From Aerococcaceae bacterium NML190073 (GTDB lineage: Bacteria; Bacillota; Bacilli; Lactobacillales; Aerococcaceae), in the NCBI GenBank assembly GCA_026131555.1, contig JAMXJH010000004.1, positions 62,001 through 126,000 on the forward strand: a DNA stretch of 64,000 bases, written 5' to 3'. How positions within the stretch are numbered: position 1 is the first letter of the stretch; every line of letters begins with the position of its first letter. Of this stretch, positions 1-9,822 are shown piece after piece. The notes beneath the pieces were generated by a model, which was given only the letters and a program-made list of their open reading frames with translations, did no database searches and was not told the origin of the DNA. The translations under genes and the position numbers were made by a program.

Positions 1-59
1 TATCAAAAACTTCATGCTTAAATTAAGTTTTCTTCTATACTTTATCTATAAAAATTGGT

Positions 60-65
60 TATAAT
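60..65 (+). promoter_or_regulatory. -10 box for recU-ponA
   Basis: A TATAAT hexamer lies 27 bases before the recU ATG, which would give a leader of about 15 bases that begins near the AAGGAG ribosome binding site. No convincing -35 box is seen 17 bases upstream, so this is a partial match. Confidence 0.45.
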
Positions 66-86
66 GGAAAGCAAGGAGTGAAGGAT

Positions 87-686
87 ATGCTAAATTATCC
101 AGCAGGTCATCGACCGATTCGAAATACTGCAAGTGAACGCACAACTGTCAATTATGGCAGTCGTGGTATGTCGCTTGAAGAACGACTTAATTTGAGCAAT
201 GAATATTATATGACGCGACAAATTGCTGTTATTCATAAAAAACCAACACCTGTGCAAGTGGTTAAGGTGGACTATCCTAAACGAAGTGCAGCACGTATTG
301 TTGAAGCATATTATCGCCACGCTTCAACCACGGATTACAATGGTGTATATAAAGGCTATTATATTGATTTCGAGGCAAAAGAAACAACGAATAAAACGCG
401 TTTCCCGCTCGCCAATTTACCGCAACATCAAATTGAACATATGCGGCAATGTGCACAGCAAGGTGGCGTTGTCTTTCTAATTCTTTCGTTTAAGGTACAT
501 CAAATTGTATTCTTGCTCCCGTTCAGCAAACTAGAGAACTATCTAGCCAATCCGAATAGGAAAAGTATTTCAATTCATTTTTTGGAAGAGCATGCCTATC
601 AATGTCAACTAGGGCTATTCCCGCACATTGATTACTTAAAGGAAGTTGATAAATTACTACTCTCTTCCAATTCAGAAAGGAGCTAA
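87..686 (+). CDS. recU: Holliday junction resolvase RecU
   Basis: RecU cleaves four-way DNA junctions during recombination and chromosome segregation in Firmicutes. The protein opens with MLNYPAGHRP, the usual RecU N-terminus, and carries the nuclease core near residues 70-120: Y-R-H-A, then D-Y-N-G-V-Y-K-G-Y-Y-I-D-F-E-A-K-E-T, holding the metal-binding Asp, Glu and Lys. I chose ATG at 87 because AAGGAG sits 8 bases upstream; an in-frame GTG at 78 overlaps that ribosome binding site. ponA follows 3 bases after the stop, the same recU-ponA pairing as in Bacillus, so the two are very probably one operon. Confidence 0.95.
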   Translation: MLNYPAGHRPIRNTASERTTVNYGSRGMSLEERLNLSNEYYMTRQIAVIHKKPTPVQVVKVDYPKRSAARIVEAYYRHASTTDYNGVYKGYYIDFEAKETTNKTRFPLANLPQHQIEHMRQCAQQGGVVFLILSFKVHQIVFLLPFSKLENYLANPNRKSISIHFLEEHAYQCQLGLFPHIDYLKEVDKLLLSSNSERS

Positions 687-689
687 ACT

Positions 690-3191
690 ATGGTTACCGG
701 AAGCCGTATTGAACGCAAAAAATATGAGCAACAACAAGCCCATAAAAAAACTAAACATCGTCGTAAGAGGAACGCAAGAGGAGGCAACGGTAAGCGTTGG
801 TTAAAACGTATTTTCACTTGGGCTGTCCTACTTGTTTTCTTAGCTGTGATTGGGGGGGCTGCTCTTTTCGGGTATTACGCGATGAATGCACCTACAATCT
901 CGCAAAGTGACTTAATCGGTCAAGTATCCAGTAAAATATATGACAGAGAAAACAATTTAATTAAGGAATTGGGGGCACAAAACCGTGACTTAATGACAGT
1001 GGAAGAAATTCCCGATATTTTGCGACAAGCAGTTATCGCTATTGAAGATGCTCGCTTCTACCAACATAACGGGATTGATCCGATTCGTATTGGAGGGGCT
1101 TTGATTGCCAACTTGAAAGCGGGTTCGATTGCGCAAGGCGGAAGTACGATTACACAACAATTGGTGAAACTTTCTGTCTTCTCAACGGATTTCAAAGACC
1201 AAACGTTAGAACGTAAAGCCCAAGAAGCTTGGTTAGCTTTACAATTGGAACAACAGTACTCTAAAGATGAAATCTTAATGTATTATTTGAATAAATCTTT
1301 TTACTCGAATAATACGTATGGCGCCAAGACAGCAGCACGAACTTTCTTCAATAAATCATTATCTGAACTGACATTAGCCGAAGCCGCTTTATTAGCTGGA
1401 ATGCCACAGGCACCTTCTGATTATGACCCTTATCGCTATCCTGAAGACGCCAAGCAGCGTCGTGATACCGTTCTGCAAGTCATGTTAGACCGTGGACTTA
1501 TCACTCAGGCTGAACATGATTCAGCCGTTGCTCAATCAATTGAATCAATGATTGTCCCACTTAATTTAGGAACCATTACTCAAAAAGACCTGATGATTGA
1601 CGCCTACTTAGATGTCGTTCATAAAGAAGTCAAAGAAAAGATGAATTTGGATATTTTTACAGATGGTATTGAAGTTTATACGAACTTGAATATGGCTGCT
1701 CAAGAGCACGTCTACAACACCGTAAACAACAATCCAGATATCCCCTTCCCTGACGATAAAATGCAAACCGCTGTTTCGATTGTTGATGTAACAAACGGTG
1801 AATTGCAAGCTGTTATCGGCGGACGGAAACAAGAAGTTTACTTAGGTTTGAACCGAGCAAACACCTTAAACCGTAGTGTCGGGTCAACAATGAAACCATT
1901 GGCGGATTATGGACCGGCATTTGAATACCTCAACCATTCAACCGGCACCCTCGTTATTGACGAGCCTTACCGCTACACAAATGGTGACGAGTTACAAAAC
2001 TATGATTTCGAATTCAAAGGGAATATGACCTTGCGTGAAGCACTCGCAAGTTCTCGTAACATTCCAGCTTTGAAAATGTTACAAGCAGTCGGCATGGACA
2101 ATTCCTATGCTTTCCTACAAAAATTAGGAATTACTATTACAAATAATGAGCGCAAAGCACTTGTTGAAGCAAACGCCATTGGCGGCGAGGTAACTCCTAT
2201 TCAATTATCGGCCGCTTATGCTGCGATTGCTAATAATGGTGTCTACCACGAACCTTTCGCTGTCCGCAAAGTCATTACTACAAGCGGAACCGAACGAGAA
2301 TTCAGTTCTCAACCTCAACAAGCTATGAAGGATTCTACTGCCTACATGTTGGTGGATATTCTCAAAGGTGTGCCGGGCAATTTTGCAGCGGGCGCACAAA
2401 TTGACGGTATCTTCCACGCAGGCAAAACCGGTACGACGAACTACACCGCTGATCAATTAGCAAAACTTGGTTTAGACAGTAGCACTTACGCTGCTCCGGA
2501 TGGCTGGTTTGTTGGTATTTCGCCACAATATGCCATCGCAACTTGGGTTGGTTATGACAATCCGTATGAGCCTGGTAACTATTTAACATTAGATGAAACA
2601 CGTATCCCTCAACTTGTGTATGCAGATGCTATGAAATACTTAATGAGCAGGGTTCCAGTTGCTGATTGGAATTTACCGGCTTCTCTTTCAAAAGTAGAAA
2701 TTGAAAAGTACACTAACCCGATTTTGTTGCCGGGAGATTACACTCCTGCTGAAGCGCGTTCAATTGAATTGTTCATTAAAGGAACGGAACCAAAAACGAA
2801 ATCCACTGCATTCGGGCGTTATATTGCACCACCAACGAACTTCGATGCCGACTATAATGCCGAAACGAAAACAATTCGCGCAACTTGGGATCCAATTACA
2901 AGTTCCGGTCAATTTGAGCTAACATTGAATGGGGAGGTTATCTATACAGGAACGAATAATTCTGCCGAAATTCCTGCAACCGAGCTAAAAGACTACGAAT
3001 TACGCTTAAGAATTGTGGACGGTAACAGTTCATCTGATGTGTTAGTTATTACAATTAAACTAACTGCTGAATCCAGTTCATCAGAATCCTCTACTGAATC
3101 AAGCTCAGAATCATTGCAACAACCGCTTGAACCTAACGGGGATAATAGTGGAGTGATTGCCCCACCGCCTTCTAATACAGACGAAGAGTAG
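690..3191 (+). CDS. ponA: Bifunctional class A penicillin-binding protein 1A
   Basis: This enzyme polymerises lipid II glycan strands and cross-links their peptides outside the membrane. A short basic cytoplasmic tail is followed by a membrane anchor at about residues 41-64, then a GT51 transglycosylase domain with catalytic Glu119 (in AIEDARFY), then the transpeptidase domain. The latter has the three classical motifs: S399-TMK, SSRN around 454-457 and KTGT from 579. A fibronectin-like segment (about 735-795) and a Ser/Glu-rich tail complete the 833 residues. The ATG has a good AAAGGAG site and sits 3 bases after recU. Confidence 0.96.
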   Translation: MVTGSRIERKKYEQQQAHKKTKHRRKRNARGGNGKRWLKRIFTWAVLLVFLAVIGGAALFGYYAMNAPTISQSDLIGQVSSKIYDRENNLIKELGAQNRDLMTVEEIPDILRQAVIAIEDARFYQHNGIDPIRIGGALIANLKAGSIAQGGSTITQQLVKLSVFSTDFKDQTLERKAQEAWLALQLEQQYSKDEILMYYLNKSFYSNNTYGAKTAARTFFNKSLSELTLAEAALLAGMPQAPSDYDPYRYPEDAKQRRDTVLQVMLDRGLITQAEHDSAVAQSIESMIVPLNLGTITQKDLMIDAYLDVVHKEVKEKMNLDIFTDGIEVYTNLNMAAQEHVYNTVNNNPDIPFPDDKMQTAVSIVDVTNGELQAVIGGRKQEVYLGLNRANTLNRSVGSTMKPLADYGPAFEYLNHSTGTLVIDEPYRYTNGDELQNYDFEFKGNMTLREALASSRNIPALKMLQAVGMDNSYAFLQKLGITITNNERKALVEANAIGGEVTPIQLSAAYAAIANNGVYHEPFAVRKVITTSGTEREFSSQPQQAMKDSTAYMLVDILKGVPGNFAAGAQIDGIFHAGKTGTTNYTADQLAKLGLDSSTYAAPDGWFVGISPQYAIATWVGYDNPYEPGNYLTLDETRIPQLVYADAMKYLMSRVPVADWNLPASLSKVEIEKYTNPILLPGDYTPAEARSIELFIKGTEPKTKSTAFGRYIAPPTNFDADYNAETKTIRATWDPITSSGQFELTLNGEVIYTGTNNSAEIPATELKDYELRLRIVDGNSSSDVLVITIKLTAESSSSESSTESSSESLQQPLEPNGDNSGVIAPPPSNTDEE

Positions 3192-3245
3192 TGACTCCAC
3201 GCCCTTCCATACTTTGAGTAGAAAACTGATTAACGCAAATTAAAC

Positions 3246-3297
3246 AAAGCAAGCTGTTTTTCGCCTATCAAAAGGAAAACAACTTGCTTTATTTTTT
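3246..3297. terminator. Bidirectional terminator between ponA and the TlpA-like gene
   Basis: A roughly 15-bp stem (AAAGCAAGCTGTTTT pairing with AAAACAACTTGCTTT, one mismatch) is followed by T-rich sequence on the plus strand and flanked by A residues on the left. It separates two convergent genes and can serve both. Confidence 0.8.
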
Positions 3298-3928
3298 ATT
3301 GTTTGAGTTTGTCAATCGCGGCTTCCAGTGTTTCTTCTGTCAGCATACCACGAATAATTTCAATAACTTTACCTTCTTTGTTAATTAAAACAGTAGTTGG
3401 CAATACGTTAGCACCAAACTTTAACATATTATTAAATTCGATATCGTAGTACACTGGCACTGTCAAGCCGATTTCTTCTACAAATGCTTGAACTTTTTCT
3501 TTTGTTTCACTGTTTTGACTCATTGTAGCATTCAACATAATGAAGTTGATTTCCTCACCGTGTTTGTCATAAGCCGCTTGGAAATGTGGCATTTCCGCAC
3601 GGCAAGGCGGACACCAACTTGCCCAAATATTGAGGAGAATCGGTTTGTCAAACATTTCATTCAATTCATGCACTTTACCCTCACTATCTTCAAAAGTTGT
3701 GTTTAGCGATGGCTTCTCTGATGTTTCGGCAACGCTACTATCCCCTGATTCACTCATTGAACTGCTCTCTGAACTTTCTTCAGAAACAACTTCTACACTG
3801 GAACTCGATTCGCTACTTACGGTCGAAGTAGTATCATTTGCTTTCTGTTGCGATTGTTGATTCAAAATATACGTCGCAATCCCAAATAAGGCAACAATCC
3901 CTACTACCCATGCAATTATTTTTTTCAT
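3296..3928 (-). CDS. Membrane-anchored thioredoxin-like protein (TlpA/ResA family)
   Basis: An uncleaved membrane anchor (about residues 5-22) leads into a Ser/Glu-rich linker (30-75), which places a thioredoxin fold outside the membrane. The redox motif is W105-CPPC (C106, C109), typical of TlpA/ResA reductases, and a cis-Pro motif VLPTT follows. Family members reduce disulfides in extracytoplasmic proteins using electrons delivered by CcdA. The ccdA-like gene starts this two-gene unit and ends 12 bases before this start, which fits that partnership. No cytochrome c gene is seen here, so the substrate is unknown; peroxide or surface-protein repair is possible. Confidence 0.88.
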   Translation of the reverse strand: MKKIIAWVVGIVALFGIATYILNQQSQQKANDTTSTVSSESSSSVEVVSEESSESSSMSESGDSSVAETSEKPSLNTTFEDSEGKVHELNEMFDKPILLNIWASWCPPCRAEMPHFQAAYDKHGEEINFIMLNATMSQNSETKEKVQAFVEEIGLTVPVYYDIEFNNMLKFGANVLPTTVLINKEGKVIEIIRGMLTEETLEAAIDKLKQ

Positions 3929-3940
3929 AAGAACCTCCTA

Positions 3941-4600
3941 CTAATTAAACCAAGCCATTAAATGATCGTACCAACCAAATAATATCATAGTTCCTAATAA
4001 AATTAAAATACAAGCACTTATACGTTTAATGAGCGTAAGATGACGTTTCAATCCTGACAATGTTTGTTGTAAATCTTCCAACATGATGGCTGTCAAAATA
4101 AATGGAATGCCTAATCCAATGCAATAGCACAATAACATAAGCATCGATTGCCATAAATGCTCTGCCAGAAGCGCCTGTGTCATAGCAGTTGCCAGAAAGG
4201 TCCCTACACAAGGTGTCCAACTAATGGAAAAAACTATACCAAATATAAAGGCGTTCCCTTGAACTTGAGTGTTGGAATGTTTGAACGATAAACGTGATAA
4301 TAAACGATTATCCAATAGAAAATCTATCCCTAACAAAATAATCCAAAGTCCCGACACAATCGTAATAAATCGGCGATGAACAAGTACAAATTGCCCAATT
4401 GAACTCACCAATAGATTCATCGCCAGAAAAATTGTAGTGAACCCGGTAACAAATAAAATAGCATTGACAAAGGCTTGCTTTTTATTCGTTGTACCATCCG
4501 AATTTCCGGTGAAGTACGCAATGTAAATCGGAATCATTGGCAATAAACAGGGTGAAATAAAAGTTAGTACCCCTTCTAACATTAGCAATACATATTGCAT
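3941..4600 (-). CDS. CcdA-type transmembrane electron transfer protein
   Basis: A 219-residue membrane protein of about six helices. Two conserved Cys-Pro type motifs are visible: FISPCLLPMIPIY near the N-terminus and SWTPCVGTFL in the middle. These are the paired cysteines by which CcdA/DsbD-beta domains carry electrons from cytosolic thioredoxin across the membrane. It is directly followed by the TlpA-like reductase (12-base gap), so the pair should form one thiol-reducing module. Confident as to family; the physiological target is not shown by the sequence. Confidence 0.9.
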   Translation of the reverse strand: MQYVLLMLEGVLTFISPCLLPMIPIYIAYFTGNSDGTTNKKQAFVNAILFVTGFTTIFLAMNLLVSSIGQFVLVHRRFITIVSGLWIILLGIDFLLDNRLLSRLSFKHSNTQVQGNAFIFGIVFSISWTPCVGTFLATAMTQALLAEHLWQSMLMLLCYCIGLGIPFILTAIMLEDLQQTLSGLKRHLTLIKRISACILILLGTMILFGWYDHLMAWFN

Positions 4601-4622
4601 TCACTCATTCCTTTCTCTTTCC

Positions 4623-4653
4623 TAAAAAAAGCTACCGTCTTTGCGCGATAGCT
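4623..4653 (-). terminator. Terminator after the pyrophosphatase gene
   Basis: On the minus strand an AAGCTATCG-type stem (AAGCTA pairing with TAGCTT, plus inner C-G pairs) is followed by seven T residues, just downstream of the ppaC stop. Confidence 0.7.
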
Positions 4654-4667
4654 TCTGTTAAGAGTCA

Positions 4668-5597
4668 TTAAATTTGTTGATAAGCCTCTGTTAATTGAGG
4701 AACAATTTGCTTTTTGCGTGATACAACGCCCGGCAATGAAATTTGATGTTCGATAACAGGTTGCTTAAATGCTTTCTCGATAGCAGTCGTGTCTTCCCCT
4801 ACTATCAAAGCAAAAGAGTCGCTCTCCAATACATCCGTTACCACAAGAACAGATAACGCCAAATCACTACTTGCTAATTCCGCTGCCATTTGCGCCAAAA
4901 TATCTTCCTTGCGCGCCAATACATCGTCAAATCCGATGGCGTTTACTTGACCGATACGCACTTGATGCCCGTTCATCTCGAACAATTTAGAATCCAAATT
5001 AAGTAATTCATCTACTGTTTTAGTCGCTAAATTAGTACCTGCCTTTAGGAGCTCCAATCCGTACTCTTGCAAGGAAACTTCCGCCAATTTCGCTAATTCG
5101 TGAGCAGCATCAATATCTACACCTGTACAAGTTGGAGATTTGAACAAAAGTGTATCCGAGATAATCGCAGATAACATTAATCCAGCCATTGCTTTAGGGA
5201 TATCGAATTGGTGCTCGTTAAACATCTTATATAATACAGTTGCTGTACAGCCGATCGGCTCGCAACGATAGTAAAGTGGTTGAGCAGAATTGAAGCCGAT
5301 ACGGTGATGATCAATGACATAATCCACTGTCACTTCATTTAAGTCTGCTACAGATTGCACGGGTTCATTATGGTCAACCAAAGCGACATTTGCCACTTCG
5401 TTGGCAACCGTTGTTACAACTCGCGGTGCTTCAACTTGGAATTGTTCCAAAGCAAAAGCTGTTTCTTCGTTCACTTCTCCCAATGCTACCGGCTCAGATT
5501 CATGCCCCAATTTTTCTAAGAAAAAGCTCATTGCAATCGCTGAAGCAATCGTATCCGTATCAGGATTTTTGTGTCCAAAGACTAAATATTTCGACAT
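4668..5597 (-). CDS. ppaC: Manganese-dependent inorganic pyrophosphatase (family II)
   Basis: Hydrolyses pyrophosphate to two phosphates in the cytosol and so pulls biosynthetic reactions forward. The DHH phosphoesterase core is clear: GHKNPDTDT (His9, Asp13, Asp15), LVDHNE, and DYVIDHHRIGF. The C-terminal DHHA2 domain carries the RKK triad in VVSRKKQIVP. The 309-residue length is typical. It has its own promoter and an AGGAGG ribosome binding site, and looks monocistronic. Confidence 0.95.
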   Translation of the reverse strand: MSKYLVFGHKNPDTDTIASAIAMSFFLEKLGHESEPVALGEVNEETAFALEQFQVEAPRVVTTVANEVANVALVDHNEPVQSVADLNEVTVDYVIDHHRIGFNSAQPLYYRCEPIGCTATVLYKMFNEHQFDIPKAMAGLMLSAIISDTLLFKSPTCTGVDIDAAHELAKLAEVSLQEYGLELLKAGTNLATKTVDELLNLDSKLFEMNGHQVRIGQVNAIGFDDVLARKEDILAQMAAELASSDLALSVLVVTDVLESDSFALIVGEDTTAIEKAFKQPVIEHQISLPGVVSRKKQIVPQLTEAYQQI

Positions 5598-5635
5598 AGT
5601 TAATAGTTCCTCCTAATGTGTCTTCTATCTCTAAT

Positions 5636-5664
5636 AGTATAATCGAAAGTACAAGGTGTTTCAA
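5636..5664 (-). promoter_or_regulatory. Sigma-A promoter of ppaC
   Basis: On the minus strand TTGAAA is followed after exactly 17 bases by TATACT, about 40 bases before the start codon. Near-consensus. Confidence 0.8.
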
Positions 5665-5675
5665 GGATTCAAACT

Positions 5676-6029
5676 TTATTTCACAAATACTGCTTGTAAA
5701 CCGGTAAAAAAGGTGCTGAGAATAAATGCAGCTAAAACATTAAATAAGATTCCTCCACTCAACGCTTGAATCATTGTAAGTGCAATAAATAACATGCCCC
5801 AAAGTAACATAAAATGCATCACTACTTTATAAGCAACCGCCGCCGTAGATTCTCGCCAATAAACTCGTAATCCGTCAATTGCCCCAATCAATATTGGAAA
5901 CATTAAGGAGTCATATCGAAACGGTTGATTTAGGAGAATGCCAATCGCGCCTGATATAAAAACCATCCCACCTGCAACACTAACGCCTCTTTTTGCACTA
6001 CGAAAGAACAATTTGAACGAATCGCTCAT
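5676..6029 (-). CDS. Small membrane protein of unknown function
   Basis: 117 residues, not recognised. Four hydrophobic segments are visible (about residues 14-34, 39-52, 67-90 and 92-115), so it is probably an integral membrane protein with little outside the bilayer. The start has a purine-rich AGGAAGTAGGA stretch just upstream. It follows the decayed membrane-protein gene at 6050-6346 and pflA on the same strand; the three may once have been co-transcribed. A divergent member of a small DUF family is likely, but I cannot name it. Confidence 0.7.
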   Translation of the reverse strand: MSDSFKLFFRSAKRGVSVAGGMVFISGAIGILLNQPFRYDSLMFPILIGAIDGLRVYWRESTAAVAYKVVMHFMLLWGMLFIALTMIQALSGGILFNVLAAFILSTFFTGLQAVFVK

Positions 6030-6049
6030 CTATCCTACTTCCTTTCAAT

Positions 6050-6346
6050 TCATTTAATCGTTATATTTGCACCACGGCGTCTAAGCACTTTGAAAGACTG
6101 ACCTCTAATTCCACGCAAAAAATATCCGCCCAAACACATGAACAATATGCCAAAGAAAAAAGCACAGAAAATGCATATAAATTTGGATAATTGGCATCAA
6201 TGATCAGCGTGTAAAAAATAAAGTACTAATTAAGAGATTGAGTAATCCTGTTATGAAATTCCACAGTAGCGCAAAAAATCTTATCAGTACTCCTTTTTTG
6301 TGTGAGATTTCAATTCTTTTAATGGTGTTTGTTCCGATTTACACAT
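6050..6346 (-). pseudogene. Frameshifted small membrane-protein gene overlapping the pflA stop
   Basis: The minus strand carries a coding-like stretch broken over three frames. It starts with ATG at 6346 inside the pflA stop region (MCKSEQTPLKELKSHTKKEY, then TGA). It resumes one frame over with IRFFALLWNFITGLLNLL, then TLIIDANYPNLYAF, then GILFMCLGGYFLRGIRGQ, and ends with RGANITIK and TGA at 6050. Joined, the pieces give a protein of about 95 residues with two hydrophobic segments and a basic tail. Two of the breaks sit at runs of six T on the minus strand and each would be repaired by one extra T. It is either a real pseudogene or a set of homopolymer sequencing errors. Otherwise nothing is seen between 6030 and 6338. 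Confidence 0.55.
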
Positions 6347-7097
6347 TTAAATAACCTTTATAAGAATCCGTTTCTAATATGCGTTTTGCATTTGCGACGC
6401 GCTCCGGTGTTGGTGGTTCAATACCTTCCAAGCGGTATTTAATCCCGAGTGCTTCGTACTTGTAGACACCTAATTTGTGGTAAGGTAATACTTCAAACTT
6501 CAAGACATTTGATAATGTTTTGACGAAGGCGCTGAGACGAATTAAATACTCATCAAAGTCTGTCCGTTCAGGGACAAGTACATGACGAATCCAGACCGGC
6601 TGCCCGACTTCTGACAAGTAATTGGCCATATCAATAATATTCTCGTTTGGATGCCCGGTTAATTTACGATGTCCCTCACTGTCGATATGTTTTAAGTCGA
6701 ATAAGATGAGATCGGTGTACTTCAATAATTCTTCAAATTTGCTGAAAAAAGGTTCCTTTCTAGTAAAAGGAGCACCGCAAGAATCCAAACAAGTGTTAAT
6801 GCCATTCTCTTTACATAATTTGAAAAACTCAATGAGAAAGTCTACTTGCAATAGAGGTTCGCCGCCGCTGACGGTTACCCCGCCTTTTTTGCCCCAAAAT
6901 TCTTGATATTGAATCGCTTGATCAAATAATTGTTGCGGTGTATATTCTTGTCCGCCACCCATACTCCAAGTATCGGGGTTATGGCAGAATTCGCAACGCA
7001 TGCGGCATCCTTGCATGAATGTGATGAAACGAATTCCCGGTCCGTCGACGGAACCAAAACTTTCTGTTGAATGGACATGTCCGATAATCTCGCTCAT
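6339..7097 (-). CDS. pflA: Pyruvate formate-lyase activating enzyme
   Basis: A radical SAM enzyme that installs the glycyl radical on pyruvate formate-lyase under anaerobic conditions. The SAM/4Fe-4S motif CxxxCxxC is at Cys31, Cys35 and Cys38 (GCRMRCEFCHN), and the GGEP motif appears in VTVSGGEPLLQ. 252 residues is the usual length. The start has a GGAGGTGG site. It lies directly upstream of pflB on the same strand, but each gene has its own promoter and pflB is not downstream in its transcript: pflA is transcribed away from pflB's start, towards the pseudogene. Confidence 0.96.
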   Translation of the reverse strand: MSEIIGHVHSTESFGSVDGPGIRFITFMQGCRMRCEFCHNPDTWSMGGGQEYTPQQLFDQAIQYQEFWGKKGGVTVSGGEPLLQVDFLIEFFKLCKENGINTCLDSCGAPFTRKEPFFSKFEELLKYTDLILFDLKHIDSEGHRKLTGHPNENIIDMANYLSEVGQPVWIRHVLVPERTDFDEYLIRLSAFVKTLSNVLKFEVLPYHKLGVYKYEALGIKYRLEGIEPPTPERVANAKRILETDSYKGYLNV

Positions 7098-7126
7098 GGG
7101 TCCACCTCCTTGATTTAGTTAATTAT

Positions 7127-7155
7127 ATTGTACCGCTTTCATCATGTTTTTTCAA
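7127..7155 (-). promoter_or_regulatory. Sigma-A promoter of pflA
   Basis: TTGAAA, 17-base spacer, TACAAT on the minus strand, about 30 bases before the start codon. Confidence 0.75.
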
Positions 7156-7189
7156 TGTGTTGCGGCAGGTTTCGTTGTAAGTTTACGGT

Positions 7190-7227
7190 AAAAAGAGAGG
7201 CGGAGGTCGTTATGTCCCCTGCCTCTA
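7190..7227 (-). terminator. Terminator after pflB
   Basis: Minus strand: AGAGGCAGGGG pairs with CCTCCGCCTCT (one mismatch), followed by CTTTTT. It lies about 27 bases past the pflB stop. Confidence 0.75.
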
Positions 7228-7253
7228 CTTTGAATGGCTAATTTGTATAGTAA

Positions 7254-9482
7254 TTACATTTGGCTATGCATTGTACGATTGATAACATCTAATTGTTGCT
7301 CGCGTGTTAATTTGATGAAGTTAACTGCGTAACCAGATACACGAATTGTTAATTGTGGATAGTTTTCTGGGTGTTCCATCGCATCTAACAATGTATCGCG
7401 GTTGAAGACGTTAATGTTTAAGTGGTGACCGCCTTTTTTGGAGTAACCGTCCAACATCATTGCCAAGTTCTCTTGTTGTACTTCTTCTTCACGTCCTAAT
7501 GCTTTCGGAATGATTGAGAAGGTGTTAGAGATTCCGTCTAATGCATATTCATAAGGTACTTTAGATACTGAAGCTAATGATGCTAAAGCGCCTTTTGTAT
7601 CACGACCGTGCATTGGGTTTGCTCCCGGTGCAAACGGTTCGCCTGCACGACGTCCGTCAGGTGTGTTTCCTGTTTTCTTACCGTAAACAACGTTTGAAGT
7701 AATCGTTAAGATTGAAGTTGTATGTTGTGCATCACGGTAAGTTTTGTGTTTCTTAACTTTGTTCATGAATGACTTCAATAAGTTAACCGCAATTTCGTCT
7801 ACACGGTCATCGTTGTTACCGTATTTAGGGAAGTCGCCTTCTGTTTCAAAGTCAACAACGATACCATTTTCATCACGGATTGTCTTAACTTTTGCGTACT
7901 TGATTGCTGAAAGTGAGTCAGCCGCTACTGAGAATCCGGCAATACCTGTCGCCATTGTACGAACGATATGTGTGTCATGTAGCGCCATTTCGATACGCTC
8001 ATAGCTGTATTTATCGTGCATGTAGTGGATGATGTTCAATGTGTTCAAGTATAGTTCTGCTAACCATTCCATCATGTCTTCGAAACGTTCCATTACTTCG
8101 TCGTAATCTAAGTATTCTGACGTGATTGGTTGGTATTTAGGACCTACTTGTGCTTTAGATTTCTCATCGATACCACCGTTGATTGCGTATAGTAAAGCTT
8201 TCGCTAAGTTCGCACGGGCACCGAAGAATTGCATTTGCTTACCAACTTTCATCGCTGATACACAGCAAGCAATCGCATAGTCGTCACCGTAATTAGGACG
8301 CATTACTTCGTCGTTTTCATATTGAATCGCTGATGACTCGATCGACATTTTAGCTGCGAAAGTCTTGAATCCGTCCGGTAATTGTGGTGACCATAATACT
8401 GTCAAGTTTGGTTCCGGCGCTGGTCCTAAGTTAGATAAGGTGTGCAAGAAGCGGAACGAGTTCTTAGTAACTAATGGACGTCCGTCTAAACCTACTCCGG
8501 CAATTGATTCTGTTACCCAAGTTGGGTCGCCTGAGAACAATTCATTGTATTCCGGTGTACGTAAGAATTTAACTAAACGTAATTTCATTACGAAGTGGTC
8601 CACTAATTCTTGAGCTTCCTGCTCTGTAATACGACCTTCTTTCAAATCGCGCTCGATGTAGATGTCTAAGAATGTAGACGTACGTCCTAGTGACATTGCT
8701 GCACCGTTTTGCTCTTTGATTGCTGCCAAGTAACCTAAGTATAACCATTGGAAAGCTTCCTTAGCTGTTGTTGCCGGCTTAGAAATATCGAATCCGTAAA
8801 TCTTACCTAATTCTTTCAATTCTTTCAATGAACGGAATTGTTCAGATACTTCCTCACGCAATTGGATAATGTCATTAGACATTGTACGAGAACCGATGTT
8901 GTTGTAGTCTTTAACTTTTTCTTCCATTAAGCGGTCCACACCGTACAAAGCAACACGACGGTAGTCACCGATAATACGTCCACGTCCGTACGCATCCGGT
9001 AAACCAGTGATAACGCCTGATTTACGAGCGGCACGCATTTCCGGAGTATACGCATCGAATACACCTTGGTTATGTGTTTTACGATATTCAGTGAAAATGT
9101 GAGAAACTTCCGGATCAACTTCGTAACCGTACGCTTTAGCTGCTACTTCCGCCATACGGATACCACCTAATACTTGCAAACCACGTTTGAATGGCTTGTC
9201 AGTTTGGAAACCTACAACAGTTTCTAAGTCTTTGTTCAAGTAACCTGGTCCGTGTGATGTAATTGTCGACACAACTTTTGTATCTTGATCTAATACGCCG
9301 CCTGCTTCACGCTCTTGCTTATTCAAATCCATTACTTGTGCCCAAAGAGTAGTTGTTGCTTCAGTAGGACCTGCTAAGAAAGAATCATCTCCTTCATACA
9401 ATGTGTAGTTTTGTTGAATGAAGTCTCTGACGTTAATTTCTTCTTTCCATTTCTTACCCTTGAATCCTTGCCATTGTTCCAT
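7254..9482 (-). CDS. pflB: Formate acetyltransferase (pyruvate formate-lyase)
   Basis: Converts pyruvate and CoA to acetyl-CoA and formate in mixed-acid fermentation; acetyl-CoA then feeds acetate kinase (ackA at 43.7 kb). 742 residues. The catalytic Cys pair is in [13 protein letters not shown], and the glycyl-radical loop RVSGYAVNF lies near the C-terminus, so both halves of the active site are intact. It is the target of the PflA enzyme encoded just downstream. The start has a good AGGAGG site, and a strong extended -10 promoter lies about 60 bases upstream. Confidence 0.97.
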   Translation of the reverse strand: MEQWQGFKGKKWKEEINVRDFIQQNYTLYEGDDSFLAGPTEATTTLWAQVMDLNKQEREAGGVLDQDTKVVSTITSHGPGYLNKDLETVVGFQTDKPFKRGLQVLGGIRMAEVAAKAYGYEVDPEVSHIFTEYRKTHNQGVFDAYTPEMRAARKSGVITGLPDAYGRGRIIGDYRRVALYGVDRLMEEKVKDYNNIGSRTMSNDIIQLREEVSEQFRSLKELKELGKIYGFDISKPATTAKEAFQWLYLGYLAAIKEQNGAAMSLGRTSTFLDIYIERDLKEGRITEQEAQELVDHFVMKLRLVKFLRTPEYNELFSGDPTWVTESIAGVGLDGRPLVTKNSFRFLHTLSNLGPAPEPNLTVLWSPQLPDGFKTFAAKMSIESSAIQYENDEVMRPNYGDDYAIACCVSAMKVGKQMQFFGARANLAKALLYAINGGIDEKSKAQVGPKYQPITSEYLDYDEVMERFEDMMEWLAELYLNTLNIIHYMHDKYSYERIEMALHDTHIVRTMATGIAGFSVAADSLSAIKYAKVKTIRDENGIVVDFETEGDFPKYGNNDDRVDEIAVNLLKSFMNKVKKHKTYRDAQHTTSILTITSNVVYGKKTGNTPDGRRAGEPFAPGANPMHGRDTKGALASLASVSKVPYEYALDGISNTFSIIPKALGREEEVQQENLAMMLDGYSKKGGHHLNINVFNRDTLLDAMEHPENYPQLTIRVSGYAVNFIKLTREQQLDVINRTMHSQM

Positions 9483-9543
9483 TTATAAATTCCTCCTTTG
9501 TAAAATTCCTCACATAAGTGACTAGAACAACTTTTACATGTTC

Positions 9544-9571
9544 ATTATAACACAATCTTACGTGAATGCAA
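9544..9571 (-). promoter_or_regulatory. Extended -10 promoter of pflB
   Basis: Minus strand: TTGCAT, 16 bases, TATAAT, with TG one base before the -10 (TGTTATAAT), an extended -10. Confidence 0.75.
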
Positions 9572-9822
9572 GTATTTTATTTAGAAAAATTATCAAAAAA
9601 CACGATTAAATAAGGAATCTAATCGTTTTCAAAAACTTTCATAACTTTGTGAAAAAGTTCGTTCTGTATCAATTCTGTATTAAATTACGCGCCTTCCTGT
9701 ATTGGTACATATAACAGAAACCTTATCAAATAAGCATTTAATTCCGCTCCGTCTGGTGTAGTCCTAATTCGAATTCTGCTGGTCCACTCCCTTTTCCGCT
9801 GAAAAATCACAAACTTTCTAAG

